DNA of 9,847 nt from Roseiarcus sp049509635 (GCA_049509635.1 JBEKZS010000155.1:1-9847); one strand, 5' to 3'. Shown: positions 1 through 7,184, numbered from the stretch's first letter. Program-made: numbers and translations. The notes: generated by a model not told the origin, from the letters alone.

Positions 1-608
1 ATGCGATAGGCGGTGGCCAGCGTCAGGGTGTAGGAGGCGCTCTCCTCCCAGCTCAGATGCTGCGGGCGCGCCATCAGCTGGCGGTCTTGCACCCGGCAGA
101 ACTGGGCGAAGGAGCCGTCCGGCGTCTCGTAGCCCCAGATGCGCTGCGAGGCGGAAAACATCGGGTCGCCGCCGTTGCACTCCTCGTCGTCGCCGTCGTC
201 CTGGTTGCAATGGACGACGACTTCGTCGCCGACCTTCCAGCGCCTCACCCTCGACCCGACCGCCCAGACGACGCCCGCCGCGTCCGATCCGGCGATGTGA
301 TAGGGCTGCTTGTGAACGTCGAGCACCGACACCGGCTCGCCGAGCGCGGCCCAGACGCCGTTGTAGTTGACCCCGGCGGCCATGACGAAAACCAGCACTT
401 CGTGGCTGTCGAGCGGCCAGGTTGGCACGACCTCGACCTGCATCGACTGCTCGGGCGGGCCGTGGCGCTCCTTGCGCACCACCCAGGCGTACATCGACGC
501 CGGCACATGGCCGAGCGGCGGGATTTCGCCGATCTCGTAGAGGTCCTTGTTGGCGACGGCGGCGGAAACGGGGCCGAGCGCAGCGCCGCCCCCGGAGCGA
601 ATGGCCAT
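1..608 (-). CDS. ccr: Crotonyl-CoA carboxylase/reductase, N-terminal part (truncated by window edge)
   Basis: This enzyme reductively carboxylates crotonyl-CoA to (2S)-ethylmalonyl-CoA with NADPH and CO2, the key step of the ethylmalonyl-CoA pathway in the cytoplasm. The reverse strand encodes 202 uninterrupted codons from ATG at 608 to the window edge. They closely match remembered alphaproteobacterial Ccr: KDLYEIGE-PPLGHVP (about residues 21-36), MAAGVNYNGVW (76-86), HKQPYHIAGSDAAG (99-112), the acidic HCNQDDGDDEECNGGD segment (133-148) and WGYETPDGSFAQF (158-170). Asn81 in GVNYN and Tyr160-Glu161 occupy positions that, from memory of the Kitasatospora enzyme, help hold CO2. This piece is the GroES-like MDR domain; the NADPH-binding Rossmann half (family length about 430) lies outside the window. 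The start is supported by GAGGA about 7 bases upstream (reverse strand). It is divergent from the small membrane-protein gene and ecm, with a 244-base shared upstream region. Confidence 0.96.
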   Translation of the reverse strand, partial: MAIRSGGGAALGPVSAAVANKDLYEIGEIPPLGHVPASMYAWVVRKERHGPPEQSMQVEVVPTWPLDSHEVLVFVMAAGVNYNGVWAALGEPVSVLDVHKQPYHIAGSDAAGVVWAVGSRVRRWKVGDEVVVHCNQDDGDDEECNGGDPMFSASQRIWGYETPDGSFAQFCRVQDRQLMARPQHLSWEESASYTLTLATAYR

Positions 609-685
609 GACGTTCCTCGTGACGCGGGCCGCGCCGGCGGGCCGGCGGCCCTCGAGCGACAGGCGCGGGCGCCGATTTCCTCCGG

Positions 686-704
686 CTTGTTGCACCGCAG
701 CAAG
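686..704. promoter_or_regulatory. Imperfect dyad with TGC-N3-GCA core upstream of ccr (candidate operator)
   Basis: Read on the ccr strand this is CTTGCTGCGGTGCAACAAG, a 9-bp arm dyad around one central base with 7 of 9 pairs matching. It contains CTGC-GGT-GCAA, one base away from the CTGC-N3-GCAG type of site reported, from memory, for PhaR of Rhodobacter and Paracoccus. It lies 78-96 bases upstream of the ccr start codon and just downstream of a possible -10 box, so a bound repressor would cover the inferred transcription start. The symmetry is seen directly; the identity of the binding protein is inferred. Confidence 0.35.
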
Positions 705-706
705 CG

Positions 707-735
707 ACAATCGCGCCCCGGCCGGCCAAAATCAA
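707..735 (-). promoter_or_regulatory. Possible sigma-70-type promoter for ccr
   Basis: On the reverse strand TTGATT (735-730) is followed after 17 bases by GATTGT (712-707). The -35 box resembles TTGACA. The -10 matches TATAAT at only three positions, so this is a weak call made mainly on spacing and position. Transcription would start near 700, inside the TGC-N3-GCA dyad, leaving a leader of roughly 90 bases before the ccr ATG. Confidence 0.25.
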
Positions 736-852
736 TCCCACTTTGGTCTCTGGCCATTCCGCTAGGTCACGTTCACCGGGCGCAAACGAATGGCTGGGTA
801 AGCTGACGGCCAAGCGGCGCCTCGCCGGCGCCGCCGTCCGCGCGAGGCCGCC

Positions 853-1167
853 ATGGAAGCGATGACGCCCCTCTTTCTGATGATTAGAGATCTCGACGGG
901 TTCGAGATGGTCTGCTTCTGGCTCGCCGCCTTCGTCGGCTTCGTGCTGATCGGCTTCGTGCTCGATTATCTCATGGGCCGCCAAGGGTTTGGCCCGTACA
1001 TCAACTCGATCCTGGCGCTGGCCGGCGTGTTCGCCGGGCTCTACGTGCGCTACAACTTCATGACCCCCTATCTGCGCTACGAGCCCTACCTCAGCTTCGG
1101 CCTGCTGTTCGCCGCGCCGGTGCTGCTGGTGTTGCTGTTGAGCTTCGCCCGCACGCGCGTCTTCTAG
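853..1167 (+). CDS. Small three-helix membrane protein of unknown function
   Basis: The predicted protein has 104 residues, and I cannot assign a named family. Three hydrophobic segments are visible: about 19-40 (MVCFWLAAFVGFVLIGFVLDYL), 49-66 (YINSILALAGVFAGLYVR) and 79-99. They are joined by short polar loops, one with MGRQGFGP (41-48) and one with the aromatic stretch YNFMTPYLRYEPY (67-79). No signal peptide or catalytic motif is seen. GAGG at 844-847 lies five bases before the chosen ATG; in-frame ATGs at codons 4, 10 and 19 are alternatives, and the hydrophobic core begins only after codon 19. Its stop is 76 bases before ecm on the same strand, so the two may be co-transcribed, and ccr is divergent upstream. 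Its inner-membrane location and hydrophobicity suggest a real gene rather than a GC-rich shadow frame. A role linked to the EMC pathway is only a guess from position. Confidence 0.72.
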   Translation: MEAMTPLFLMIRDLDGFEMVCFWLAAFVGFVLIGFVLDYLMGRQGFGPYINSILALAGVFAGLYVRYNFMTPYLRYEPYLSFGLLFAAPVLLVLLLSFARTRVF

Positions 1168-1228
1168 CCGCCCGCCTCCGCCTAAGGGACGACGCCGGCT
1201 TATCTAGCCGCCCTGGCGAATTTCTGCG

Positions 1229-1245
1229 ATTGTGCTGTGCACAAT
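1229..1245. promoter_or_regulatory. Perfect inverted repeat covering the ecm start codon
   Basis: The sequence is ATTGTGC-TGT-GCACAAT: two perfect 7-bp arms around three bases. The right arm includes the A and T of the ecm ATG at 1244. The core TGC-TGT-GCA has the same TGC-N3-GCA layout as the dyad upstream of ccr, flanked here by TTG and CAA half-site extensions. It could be an operator blocking transcription through or initiation at ecm, or, as RNA, a 7-bp hairpin hiding the start codon. The dyad is seen directly; its function is inferred. Confidence 0.45.
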
Positions 1246-3262
1246 GAGCGGACCGGGACAGAAGCGGCGCGCGGCGCCGGCCATCGACGACGGCCAGGCG
1301 GCGCCCAAGCGCGACAAGCCGTGGATCTTTCGCACTTACGCCGGCCATTCGACCGCGCGCGAGTCGAACCGCCTCTATCGCGCCAATCTCGCCAAGGGCC
1401 AGACCGGCCTGTCGATCGCCTTCGACCTGCCGACCCAGACCGGCTACGACAGCGATCATCCGCTGGCGCGCGGCGAGGTCGGCAAGGTCGGGGTGGCGAT
1501 CTCGCATATCGGCGACATGCGCGCGCTGCTCGCCGAGATTCCGCTCGACAAGATGAACACCTCGATGACGATCAACGCGACCGCGCCCTGGCTGATGGCG
1601 CTCTATGTCGCGGTGGCCGACGAGCAGGGCGCGCCGCGCGCCAGCCTGCAGGGAACCACCCAGAACGACATCATCAAGGAATATCTGGCGCGCGGCGCCT
1701 ATGTGTTTGCGCCGGGCCCGTCGCTGCGCCTGACCAAGGACCTCATCCTGTTTTCGGCGCGCGAGACGCCGAAATGGAATCCGATGAACGTCTGCTCCTA
1801 CCATCTGCAGGAGGCCGGCGCGACGCCGGTCCAGGAACTCGGCTTCGCGCTCGCCACCGCGGTCGCCGTGCTCGACATGGTGCGCGCGTCGGGCGAGGTC
1901 GACGCGGCCGCATTCGCCGAGGTCGTCGGGCGGCTGTCGTTCTTCGTCAACGCGGGCATGCGCTTCGTCACCGAACTCGCCAAGATGCGCGCCTTCGTCG
2001 AAATGTGGGACGAGATCACCCGCGACCGCTACGCGATCGCCGATCCCGCCAAGCGCCGGTTCCGCTACGGCGTCCAGGTCAATTCGCTCGGCCTCACCGA
2101 GCAGCAGCCCGAGAACAACGCCTATCGCATCCTCATCGAGATGCTGTCGGTGGTCCTGTCGCGCAACGCCCGCGCCAGGGCGGTGCAATTGCCGGCGTGG
2201 AACGAAGCGCTCGGCCTGCCGCGCCCGTTCGACCAGCAATGGTCGCTGCGCCTGCAGCAGATCATGGCCTACGAGACCGATCTGCTCGAATTCGGCGACC
2301 TGTTCGAGGGAAGCCGGGAGATCGACTCGCTGGTCGCCGCGCTGAAGGCCGAGGCGCGCGCGGAGCTGGCCGCCATCGAGGCGATGGGCGGGGCGGTCGC
2401 GGCGATCGAGTCCGGCTACATGAAACGCAAGCTGGTCGAGTCGAACACGCGGCGGCTGGAGGCGATCGAACGCGGCGAGCAGGTCGTGGTCGGCGTCAAC
2501 CGGTTCACCGGGGGCGAGGCCTCGCCGCTGACCGCGGGCGATGATTCGATCGTCGTGGTGGCGCCCCATGTCGAGGCCGATCAGGTCGCGAGCCTGCGCG
2601 ACTGGCGCCTGGCGCGCGACGAGCGCGCGGTCGCGCGCGCCCTCGCCGGGCTGCGCCAGGCCGCAGCGGCGGGCGTCAACATCATGGCGCCCTCGATCGA
2701 GGCGGCCAAGGCGGGCGCCACGACCGGCGAATGGGGCGCCGCGCTGCGCGCGACCTTCGGCGAATATCGGGCGCCGACCGGGGTCAGCCGGGTCGCCCGC
2801 CAGGAGGCCGCGGACCTCGACCAGGTCAGGGCGGAAGTCCAGCGCGTCTCGCTCAAGCTCGGCGCGCGGCTGAAGCTCCTGGTCGGCAAGCCGGGACTCG
2901 ACGGCCATTCCAACGGCGCCGAGCAGATCGCGGTGCGCGCCACCGACGCCGGCATCGACGTCGTCTACGACGGGATCCGGCTGACCCCGGCCGAAATCGT
3001 CGCGCGCGCCGGCGAGGGCGTGCATTGCGTGGGATTGTCGATCCTGTCCGGTTCGCATCTGGCGATGGCCCGCGAGGTCGCGGCCGGATTGCGCGCGGCG
3101 GGGCTCGGCCACGTTCCGCTCGTCGTCGGCGGAATCATTCCCGACGCCGACGCCGAACGCTTGCGCGCCGAGGGCGTGGCGGCGGTCTATACGCCCAAGG
3201 ACTTCGAGATCAACCGCCTGATCGGCGACATCGTGAAGCTGGTCGATTCGCGCACGACGTGA
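1244..3262 (+). CDS. ecm: Ethylmalonyl-CoA mutase (B12-dependent)
   Basis: This enzyme rearranges (2R)-ethylmalonyl-CoA to (2S)-methylsuccinyl-CoA using coenzyme B12, following Ccr and the epimerase in the EMC pathway. The 672-residue protein has the TIM-barrel mutase domain first, with family signatures RTYAGHSTA, GLSIAFDLPTQTGYDSDHP, MNTSMTINATAPW, KWNPMNVCSYHLQEAGA and FRYGVQVNSLGLTEQQPENN. The C-terminal B12-binding domain shows DGHSNG (Asp553-x-His555-x-x-Gly558; His555 is the lower cobalt ligand), SIL at 599-601 and Gly629-Gly630. Its motifs agree with Rhodobacter Ecm from memory rather than with methylmalonyl-CoA mutase, and the ccr neighbour supports this. ATG at 1244 was preferred; a GTG at 1232 is also in frame. 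Neither has a convincing Shine-Dalgarno sequence, and both starts fall within the inverted repeat. The 25-residue Arg/Ala-rich leader before the conserved RDKPWIFRTY looks longer than in remembered homologues. Confidence 0.95.
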   Translation: MSGPGQKRRAAPAIDDGQAAPKRDKPWIFRTYAGHSTARESNRLYRANLAKGQTGLSIAFDLPTQTGYDSDHPLARGEVGKVGVAISHIGDMRALLAEIPLDKMNTSMTINATAPWLMALYVAVADEQGAPRASLQGTTQNDIIKEYLARGAYVFAPGPSLRLTKDLILFSARETPKWNPMNVCSYHLQEAGATPVQELGFALATAVAVLDMVRASGEVDAAAFAEVVGRLSFFVNAGMRFVTELAKMRAFVEMWDEITRDRYAIADPAKRRFRYGVQVNSLGLTEQQPENNAYRILIEMLSVVLSRNARARAVQLPAWNEALGLPRPFDQQWSLRLQQIMAYETDLLEFGDLFEGSREIDSLVAALKAEARAELAAIEAMGGAVAAIESGYMKRKLVESNTRRLEAIERGEQVVVGVNRFTGGEASPLTAGDDSIVVVAPHVEADQVASLRDWRLARDERAVARALAGLRQAAAAGVNIMAPSIEAAKAGATTGEWGAALRATFGEYRAPTGVSRVARQEAADLDQVRAEVQRVSLKLGARLKLLVGKPGLDGHSNGAEQIAVRATDAGIDVVYDGIRLTPAEIVARAGEGVHCVGLSILSGSHLAMAREVAAGLRAAGLGHVPLVVGGIIPDADAERLRAEGVAAVYTPKDFEINRLIGDIVKLVDSRTT

Positions 3263-3622
3263 GCGCGGCTTCTTCGGATAATCAGTATTCGTCTGGGATG
3301 ACGACCCGGCGGCGCCGGCGTCGATCGATCCCGCAGCCGGGCCAATTGGCGCGGCCGGGTCGTCCGCCGGCGCCGCTCGACGACCGCGGCGTCGCAACCA
3401 GCCGCCGCGCAAACTTCGAAAGGCGGGCGGCGCGATCGAGACGGGCGCGCAGGCCAGGGCGCGGCGGCCGGACTGCGTTGACGCGATCGTGACGACCGAC
3501 GGTCCCTTTGATCTTGCCGTTCCGACCGGCCTCGGCCATTTTCCCGCGGCCTTGTCCGATGGCGGCGCGGCGCGGCGGATGCGCCGCCGCGCGAGACGGC
3601 CGCGCCGGGAGCGGAAGCCCAG
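3263..3622. other. 360-base gap between ecm and the MFS gene, no supported gene
   Basis: Open frames exist here on both strands, including an 85-codon one on the reverse strand (3539-3282). Their translations are Arg/Pro/Ala-rich, low in complexity and match nothing I recognise, as expected of GC-rich non-coding DNA. I see no convincing promoter, terminator, repeat array or RNA gene apart from the hairpin near the right end. A TTGACG at 3478-3483 resembles a -35 box but has no -10 partner at normal spacing. An unseen small RNA or regulatory leader cannot be excluded. Confidence 0.5.
3570..3592 (+). repeat. GC-only hairpin in the leader of the MFS gene
   Basis: Perfect 9-bp arms, GCGCGGCGG (3570-3578) and CCGCCGCGC (3584-3592), surround the five-base loop ATGCG. 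The structure ends 30 bases before the transporter start codon. No T-run follows on either side, so it is not a canonical intrinsic terminator; it could be leader RNA structure or a chance product of the high GC content. Confidence 0.35.
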
Positions 3623-5095
3623 ATGGATATGACGCCGACCCAGATCGTGCCGCACGAGCGGCGGCGCGAAATCGTGATCGGCGTCCTCGTCGCGATGATG
3701 CTCGCCGCGCTCGACCAGACGATCGTCGCGCCCGCGCTGCCGACGATCGGGGCCTCGCTCGGCGACGCCGATTTCCTCAGCTGGATCATCTCGGTCTATC
3801 TGCTGACCGGCACGGCGGTCACCCCGCTCTATGGCAAGCTGTCCGACATTCACGGCCGGCGGCCGATCCTGTCGCTGGCGCTGGCGGTGTTTCTGCTCGG
3901 CTCGGTGATCTGCGCGCTGGCGCCGAGCATGGCGGTCATCATCCTCGGGCGCGCGGTTCAGGGCCTCGGCGGCGGCGGCCTCGTCGCCCTCGCGCAGACC
4001 GTGATCGCCGACGTCGTTCCGCCGCGCGAGCGTTCGCGCTACGTCGTCTACATCTCGACGGTCTGGGCGACCTCGAGCGTCGCCGGCCCGATCCTCGGCG
4101 GATTTTTCGCCGAACATCTCTCGTGGTCGCTGATCTTCTGGATCAATCTGCCGATCGGCGCGGTCGCCTTCTTCATGACCCATACGCGGCTGCGCGGCCT
4201 GCCGCAGATCCGGCGCGCCCATCGGCTCGACGTGCTCGGCGCGGCGCTGGTCACCAGCGCGACGGTCGCGCTGATGCTGGCGCTGACCCTGGGCGGGGCG
4301 CGGCTGCCGTGGAGCTCGCCGCTCATCCTGGCGCTCGCGATCCTCGGCTGCGCGCTGACCGCCGCGCTCGTCGCCCATCTCCGGCGCGCGCCCGAGGCGC
4401 TGATCCCGCTCGACATTTTCCGCAACGAGGTCGTCGGGACCGCGACCGCCGCGATCTTCTTCTCGATGTTCGCGTTCATCGGCTCGACCGTCTATCTGCC
4501 GATCTATCTGGAATTCGTGCTCGGCGCGGATTCGACGCTCGCCGGCGCCGGGCTGATCGCGCTGGTCGGCGGCAGCGTGATCGGGGCGACGATCGCCGGC
4601 CGATCGATGCCGCGCCTCGTCCATTACAAGCGGGTCGCCGTCGTCGGCCTGGTGTTCGCGATCGCCGCCATGGCCCTGCTGGCGGCGTTCGCGCCGGTGC
4701 TGAGCTTCTGGCAGGCGGAGGCGCTGGTTCTCGCGCTCGGCCTCGGCGCCGGGCCGCTCTTCCCCACGGCGACCGTCTGCGTCCAGAACGCCGTCGACCG
4801 CCGCGACCTCGGCGTCGCGACGGCGACGCTGGCGTTCCTGCGCACTTTCGGCAGCGCGCTGGGCGTGGCGCTGATGGGCGCCGTCCTCATCGGCTTCGGC
4901 ATCGTCACCGACGCCGGGGTCCCGGCCAATCACGGGGCCTTCGATCCGTTGCTCGCCGAGCGCGCCGGCGCCGCCTTTTCCGTGATGTTCGCCCTGCAGG
5001 GGCTGGCGATGGCGGTGAGCCTGGCCTGTTTCCTGATGATGGAGGAGCGGCCGCTGCGCGGGTCGAGCCCGAGCGTGCCGAACCTGGCGGAATGA
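3623..5095 (+). CDS. DHA2-type (14-helix) MFS efflux transporter
   Basis: This 490-residue inner-membrane protein is a proton-coupled exporter of the EmrB/QacA group, whose usual substrates are drugs or other organic compounds; the substrate here is unknown. Family motifs are visible: D1 LDQTIVAPALP (30-40), motif A GKLSDIHGRRP (71-81), motif B GRAVQGLGGG (109-118, with Arg110) and motif C ending in GPILGG (155-160). About 14 hydrophobic helices fit the 14-TMS DHA2 layout, and the length is typical. The start ATG follows GGAAG at 3613-3617. No MarR- or TetR-type regulator and no EmrA-like adaptor or outer-membrane partner lies beside it in the window, so it looks like a single-gene transporter. 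It converges on phaB with nine bases between the stop codons. Its position between EMC and PHB genes is unexplained; export of an organic acid is possible but nothing in the sequence shows it. Confidence 0.9.
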   Translation: MDMTPTQIVPHERRREIVIGVLVAMMLAALDQTIVAPALPTIGASLGDADFLSWIISVYLLTGTAVTPLYGKLSDIHGRRPILSLALAVFLLGSVICALAPSMAVIILGRAVQGLGGGGLVALAQTVIADVVPPRERSRYVVYISTVWATSSVAGPILGGFFAEHLSWSLIFWINLPIGAVAFFMTHTRLRGLPQIRRAHRLDVLGAALVTSATVALMLALTLGGARLPWSSPLILALAILGCALTAALVAHLRRAPEALIPLDIFRNEVVGTATAAIFFSMFAFIGSTVYLPIYLEFVLGADSTLAGAGLIALVGGSVIGATIAGRSMPRLVHYKRVAVVGLVFAIAAMALLAAFAPVLSFWQAEALVLALGLGAGPLFPTATVCVQNAVDRRDLGVATATLAFLRTFGSALGVALMGAVLIGFGIVTDAGVPANHGAFDPLLAERAGAAFSVMFALQGLAMAVSLACFLMMEERPLRGSSPSVPNLAE

Positions 5096-5104
5096 ACGCC
5101 CCGC

Positions 5105-5830
5105 TCAGGCCATATATTGCCCGCCGTTGGCGCTGATCGTCGATCCCGTGATGAAGCCGGCGTCGTCGGAGGCGAGGAACACGACGCAGCGCGCGATCTC
5201 CTCGGGCTGTCCGAGCCGGCGCGCCGGAATCTGCGGCAGGATCGATTTTTCCACCACCTCCTTGGGCACCGCCATCACCATTTCGGTCGCGATATAGCCG
5301 GGGCAGATCGCGTTGACGGTGACGCCCTTGTTGGCGTTCTCCTGCGCCAGCGCCTTGGTGAAGCCGAGGTCGCCGGCTTTCGAGGCGGAATAGTTGACCT
5401 GCCCCATCTGGCCCTTCTGGCCGTTGATCGAGGAAATGTTGATGATCCGTCCGAAGCCGCGCTCGCGCATGCCCTCGATGACCGGGCGGCACATGTTGAA
5501 CAGCGAATTCAGATTGGTGTTGATCACCGCATACCATTGCTGCGGGGTCATCTTGTGGAACATGCCGTCCTTGGTGATCCCGGCGTTGTTGACGAGAATC
5601 TCGACCGGGCCGAGCGCCTTCTCGACCGCGGCGAGGCCGGCGACGCAGGACTCGTAATCGGCGACGTCCCATTTATGGGTGGCGATGCCGGTCTCGGCCG
5701 AAAATCTCGCGGCCGCCTCGTCATTGCCGTGATAGGTCGCCGCCACCCGGTAGCCGGCGGCCGCCAGCGCCTTCGAAACCGCCCCGCCGATGCCGCGCGT
5801 CCCGCCCGTGACCACTGCAACTCTCGCCAT
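5105..5830 (-). CDS. phaB: Acetoacetyl-CoA reductase (NADPH-dependent)
   Basis: PhaB reduces acetoacetyl-CoA to (R)-3-hydroxybutyryl-CoA, the monomer for PHB and, after dehydration, the source of crotonyl-CoA for Ccr. The 241-residue protein is a classical short-chain dehydrogenase. It shows the cofactor motif TGGTRGIG (8-15), NNAG (81-84) and the catalytic set Ser134, Tyr147 and Lys151 with standard spacing. Segments GITKDGMFHKM, INTNLNS and ISSINGQKGQMGQVNYSASKAG, along with the C-terminal ISANGGQYMA, are characteristic of PhaB and separate it from FabG. The start has a strong Shine-Dalgarno, AGAGGTGGAG, directly upstream on the reverse strand. It lies 108 bases downstream of phaA and is probably co-transcribed with it. 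Confidence 0.96.
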   Translation of the reverse strand: MARVAVVTGGTRGIGGAVSKALAAAGYRVAATYHGNDEAAARFSAETGIATHKWDVADYESCVAGLAAVEKALGPVEILVNNAGITKDGMFHKMTPQQWYAVINTNLNSLFNMCRPVIEGMRERGFGRIINISSINGQKGQMGQVNYSASKAGDLGFTKALAQENANKGVTVNAICPGYIATEMVMAVPKEVVEKSILPQIPARRLGQPEEIARCVVFLASDDAGFITGSTISANGGQYMA

Positions 5831-5903
5831 CGCTCCACCTCTGTTCCGCGTTTCCCCCGCGCGCGTTCTGTGACCGACGCGACGCCCGTCTCCGTTCGAC
5901 CGG

Positions 5904-5920
5904 GCCGCCGCGCAGGCGGC
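5904..5920 (-). repeat. Small hairpin between phaA and phaB
   Basis: Arms GCCGCC (5904-5909) and GGCGGC (5915-5920) flank a five-base loop, starting 18 bases beyond the phaA stop codon. No T-run follows in the phaA direction. If real it could protect the upstream message or reduce read-through into phaB rather than fully terminate; the short arms and high GC make chance a serious alternative. Confidence 0.25.
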
Positions 5921-5938
5921 GCCCCGACCGCGGCCTGT

Positions 5939-7117
5939 CTAGCGCTCGACGGTCAGGGCGATGCCCATGCCGCCGCCGATGCAAAGCGTCGCGAGCCCCT
6001 TCTTGGCGTCGCGCCGGACCATTTCGTGCAGCAGCGTGACGAACACGCGCGCCCCCGAGGCGCCGATCGGATGGCCGATCGCGATCGCCCCGCCATTGAC
6101 GTTGACGATCGCGGGATCCCAGCCCATGTCCTTGTTGACCGCGAGCGCCTGGGCCGCGAACGCCTCGTTGGCCTCGACGAGGTCGAGCTCGCCGACCTTC
6201 CAGCCGGCCTTCTCCAGCGCCTTGCGCGAGGCGGGAATCGGACCCGAGCCCATGATCGCCGGGTCGACGCCCGCGGTCGCCCACGAGACGATCCGCGCCA
6301 GCGGCGTCAGGCCGCGCTTCCTGGCTTCCTGCGCGGTCATCAGCACGACCGCGGCGGCGCCGTCGTTGAGGCCCGAGGCGTTGCCGGCGGTGACCGAGCC
6401 CTCCTTGGAGAAGGCGGGCTTCAGCTTGGCGAGCGAATCATAGGTCGCGCCGTGGCGGATGTATTCGTCGTCGGCGACGACGATGTCGCCCTTGCGGGTC
6501 GCCACCGTGAACGGCGTGATCTCGCCCTTGAATCGCCCGGCCTTCTGCGCCGCCTCGGCCTTCTGCTGCGAGCCGAGGGCGAACCGGTCCTGGTCCTCGC
6601 GGGTGATCTGCCACTTGGACGCGATGTTCTCCGCGGTGTTGCCCATGTGATAGCCATGGAACGCGTCGATGAGGCCGTCCTTCAGCATGGTGTCGACGAG
6701 CTTCAGTTCGCCCATCTTCACGCCGGCGCGCAGATAGGCGCCGTGCTGAGCCTGCGACATCGATTCCTGGCCGCCGGCGACGACGATATTGGCGTCGCCA
6801 TTGCCGATCTGCTGGAGGCCGAGCGCGACCGCGCGCAGGCCGCTGCCGCACAATTGGTTGAGGCCGAAGGCGGTCTTTTCCTGCGGCACGCCCGCCTTCA
6901 TCGCCGCCTGGCGCGCCGGGTTCTGTCCCTGGCCGCCCGAAAGGATCTGGCCGAGGATCACCTCGTCGACCTCGGCGGCCTCGATCCTGGCCAGTTCGAT
7001 CGCCGATTTCACCGCCGCCGCGCCGAGGTCGTGGGCGGGCGTGTTGGCGAACGCGCCGCTGAACGATCCGACGGCGGTCCGTGTGGCGCTGACGACGACG
7101 ATGTCTGTTGCCGGCAT
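5939..7117 (-). CDS. phaA: Acetyl-CoA C-acetyltransferase (biosynthetic thiolase)
   Basis: PhaA condenses two acetyl-CoA into acetoacetyl-CoA, the entry step shared by PHB synthesis and the EMC pathway. The 392-residue length is normal for the family. The nucleophile is Cys90 in the signature LNQLCGSGLRAV, and the other catalytic residues are His349 in GGAIAIGHPIGASG and Cys379 in LATLCIGGGMGIA. The N-terminal VVSATRTAVGSFSGAFA and the QGQNPARQAA segment fit biosynthetic acetoacetyl-CoA thiolases of the PhaA type. AGGAG lies about eight bases upstream of the ATG on the reverse strand. It is the first gene of a leftward phaA-phaB unit and is divergent from phaR across 293 bases rich in inverted repeats, so direct control by PhaR or another DNA-binding protein is likely though unproved. 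Confidence 0.97.
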   Translation of the reverse strand: MPATDIVVVSATRTAVGSFSGAFANTPAHDLGAAAVKSAIELARIEAAEVDEVILGQILSGGQGQNPARQAAMKAGVPQEKTAFGLNQLCGSGLRAVALGLQQIGNGDANIVVAGGQESMSQAQHGAYLRAGVKMGELKLVDTMLKDGLIDAFHGYHMGNTAENIASKWQITREDQDRFALGSQQKAEAAQKAGRFKGEITPFTVATRKGDIVVADDEYIRHGATYDSLAKLKPAFSKEGSVTAGNASGLNDGAAAVVLMTAQEARKRGLTPLARIVSWATAGVDPAIMGSGPIPASRKALEKAGWKVGELDLVEANEAFAAQALAVNKDMGWDPAIVNVNGGAIAIGHPIGASGARVFVTLLHEMVRRDAKKGLATLCIGGGMGIALTVER

Positions 7118-7184
7118 GGCGGGTGCTCCTGAACGTGAATCGCCCCCTCGCCGCGCATCGGCCGGGGCCGCTCCGTCGGGTTGC

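Noticed and set aside
57..806. A 249-codon forward open frame over the ccr region
   Set aside because: It is the complement of the ccr coding sequence. The reverse-strand translation matches Ccr over its full visible length, while this frame resembles nothing.
1244..3262. Methylmalonyl-CoA mutase as the identity of this gene
   Set aside because: The protein is one chain of 672 residues whose signatures follow remembered ethylmalonyl-CoA mutases, and it lies beside ccr. Methylmalonyl-CoA mutases are usually longer and differ in these segments.
3282..3539. An 85-codon reverse-strand frame in the ecm-MFS gap
   Set aside because: The translation is Arg/Pro-rich and compositionally like shadow frames, no family is recognisable, and no good ribosome site precedes its ATG.
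1091..4933. A 1280-codon open frame on the reverse strand spanning ecm and the MFS gene
   Set aside because: It is antisense to two well-supported genes. Its translation is dominated by Arg, Asp, Ala and Gly with no recognisable domain, which is what GC-biased third positions of the forward genes produce on the other strand.
3508..5136. A 542-codon forward frame overlapping the MFS gene in another phase
   Set aside because: It is highly Arg-rich without hydrophobic helices or motifs; the frame from 3623 gives a textbook DHA2 transporter.
5117..7132. A 671-codon forward open frame over phaB and phaA
   Set aside because: It lies entirely antisense to two genes with complete catalytic motifs, and its Arg/Asp/Ala-rich translation is low in complexity.
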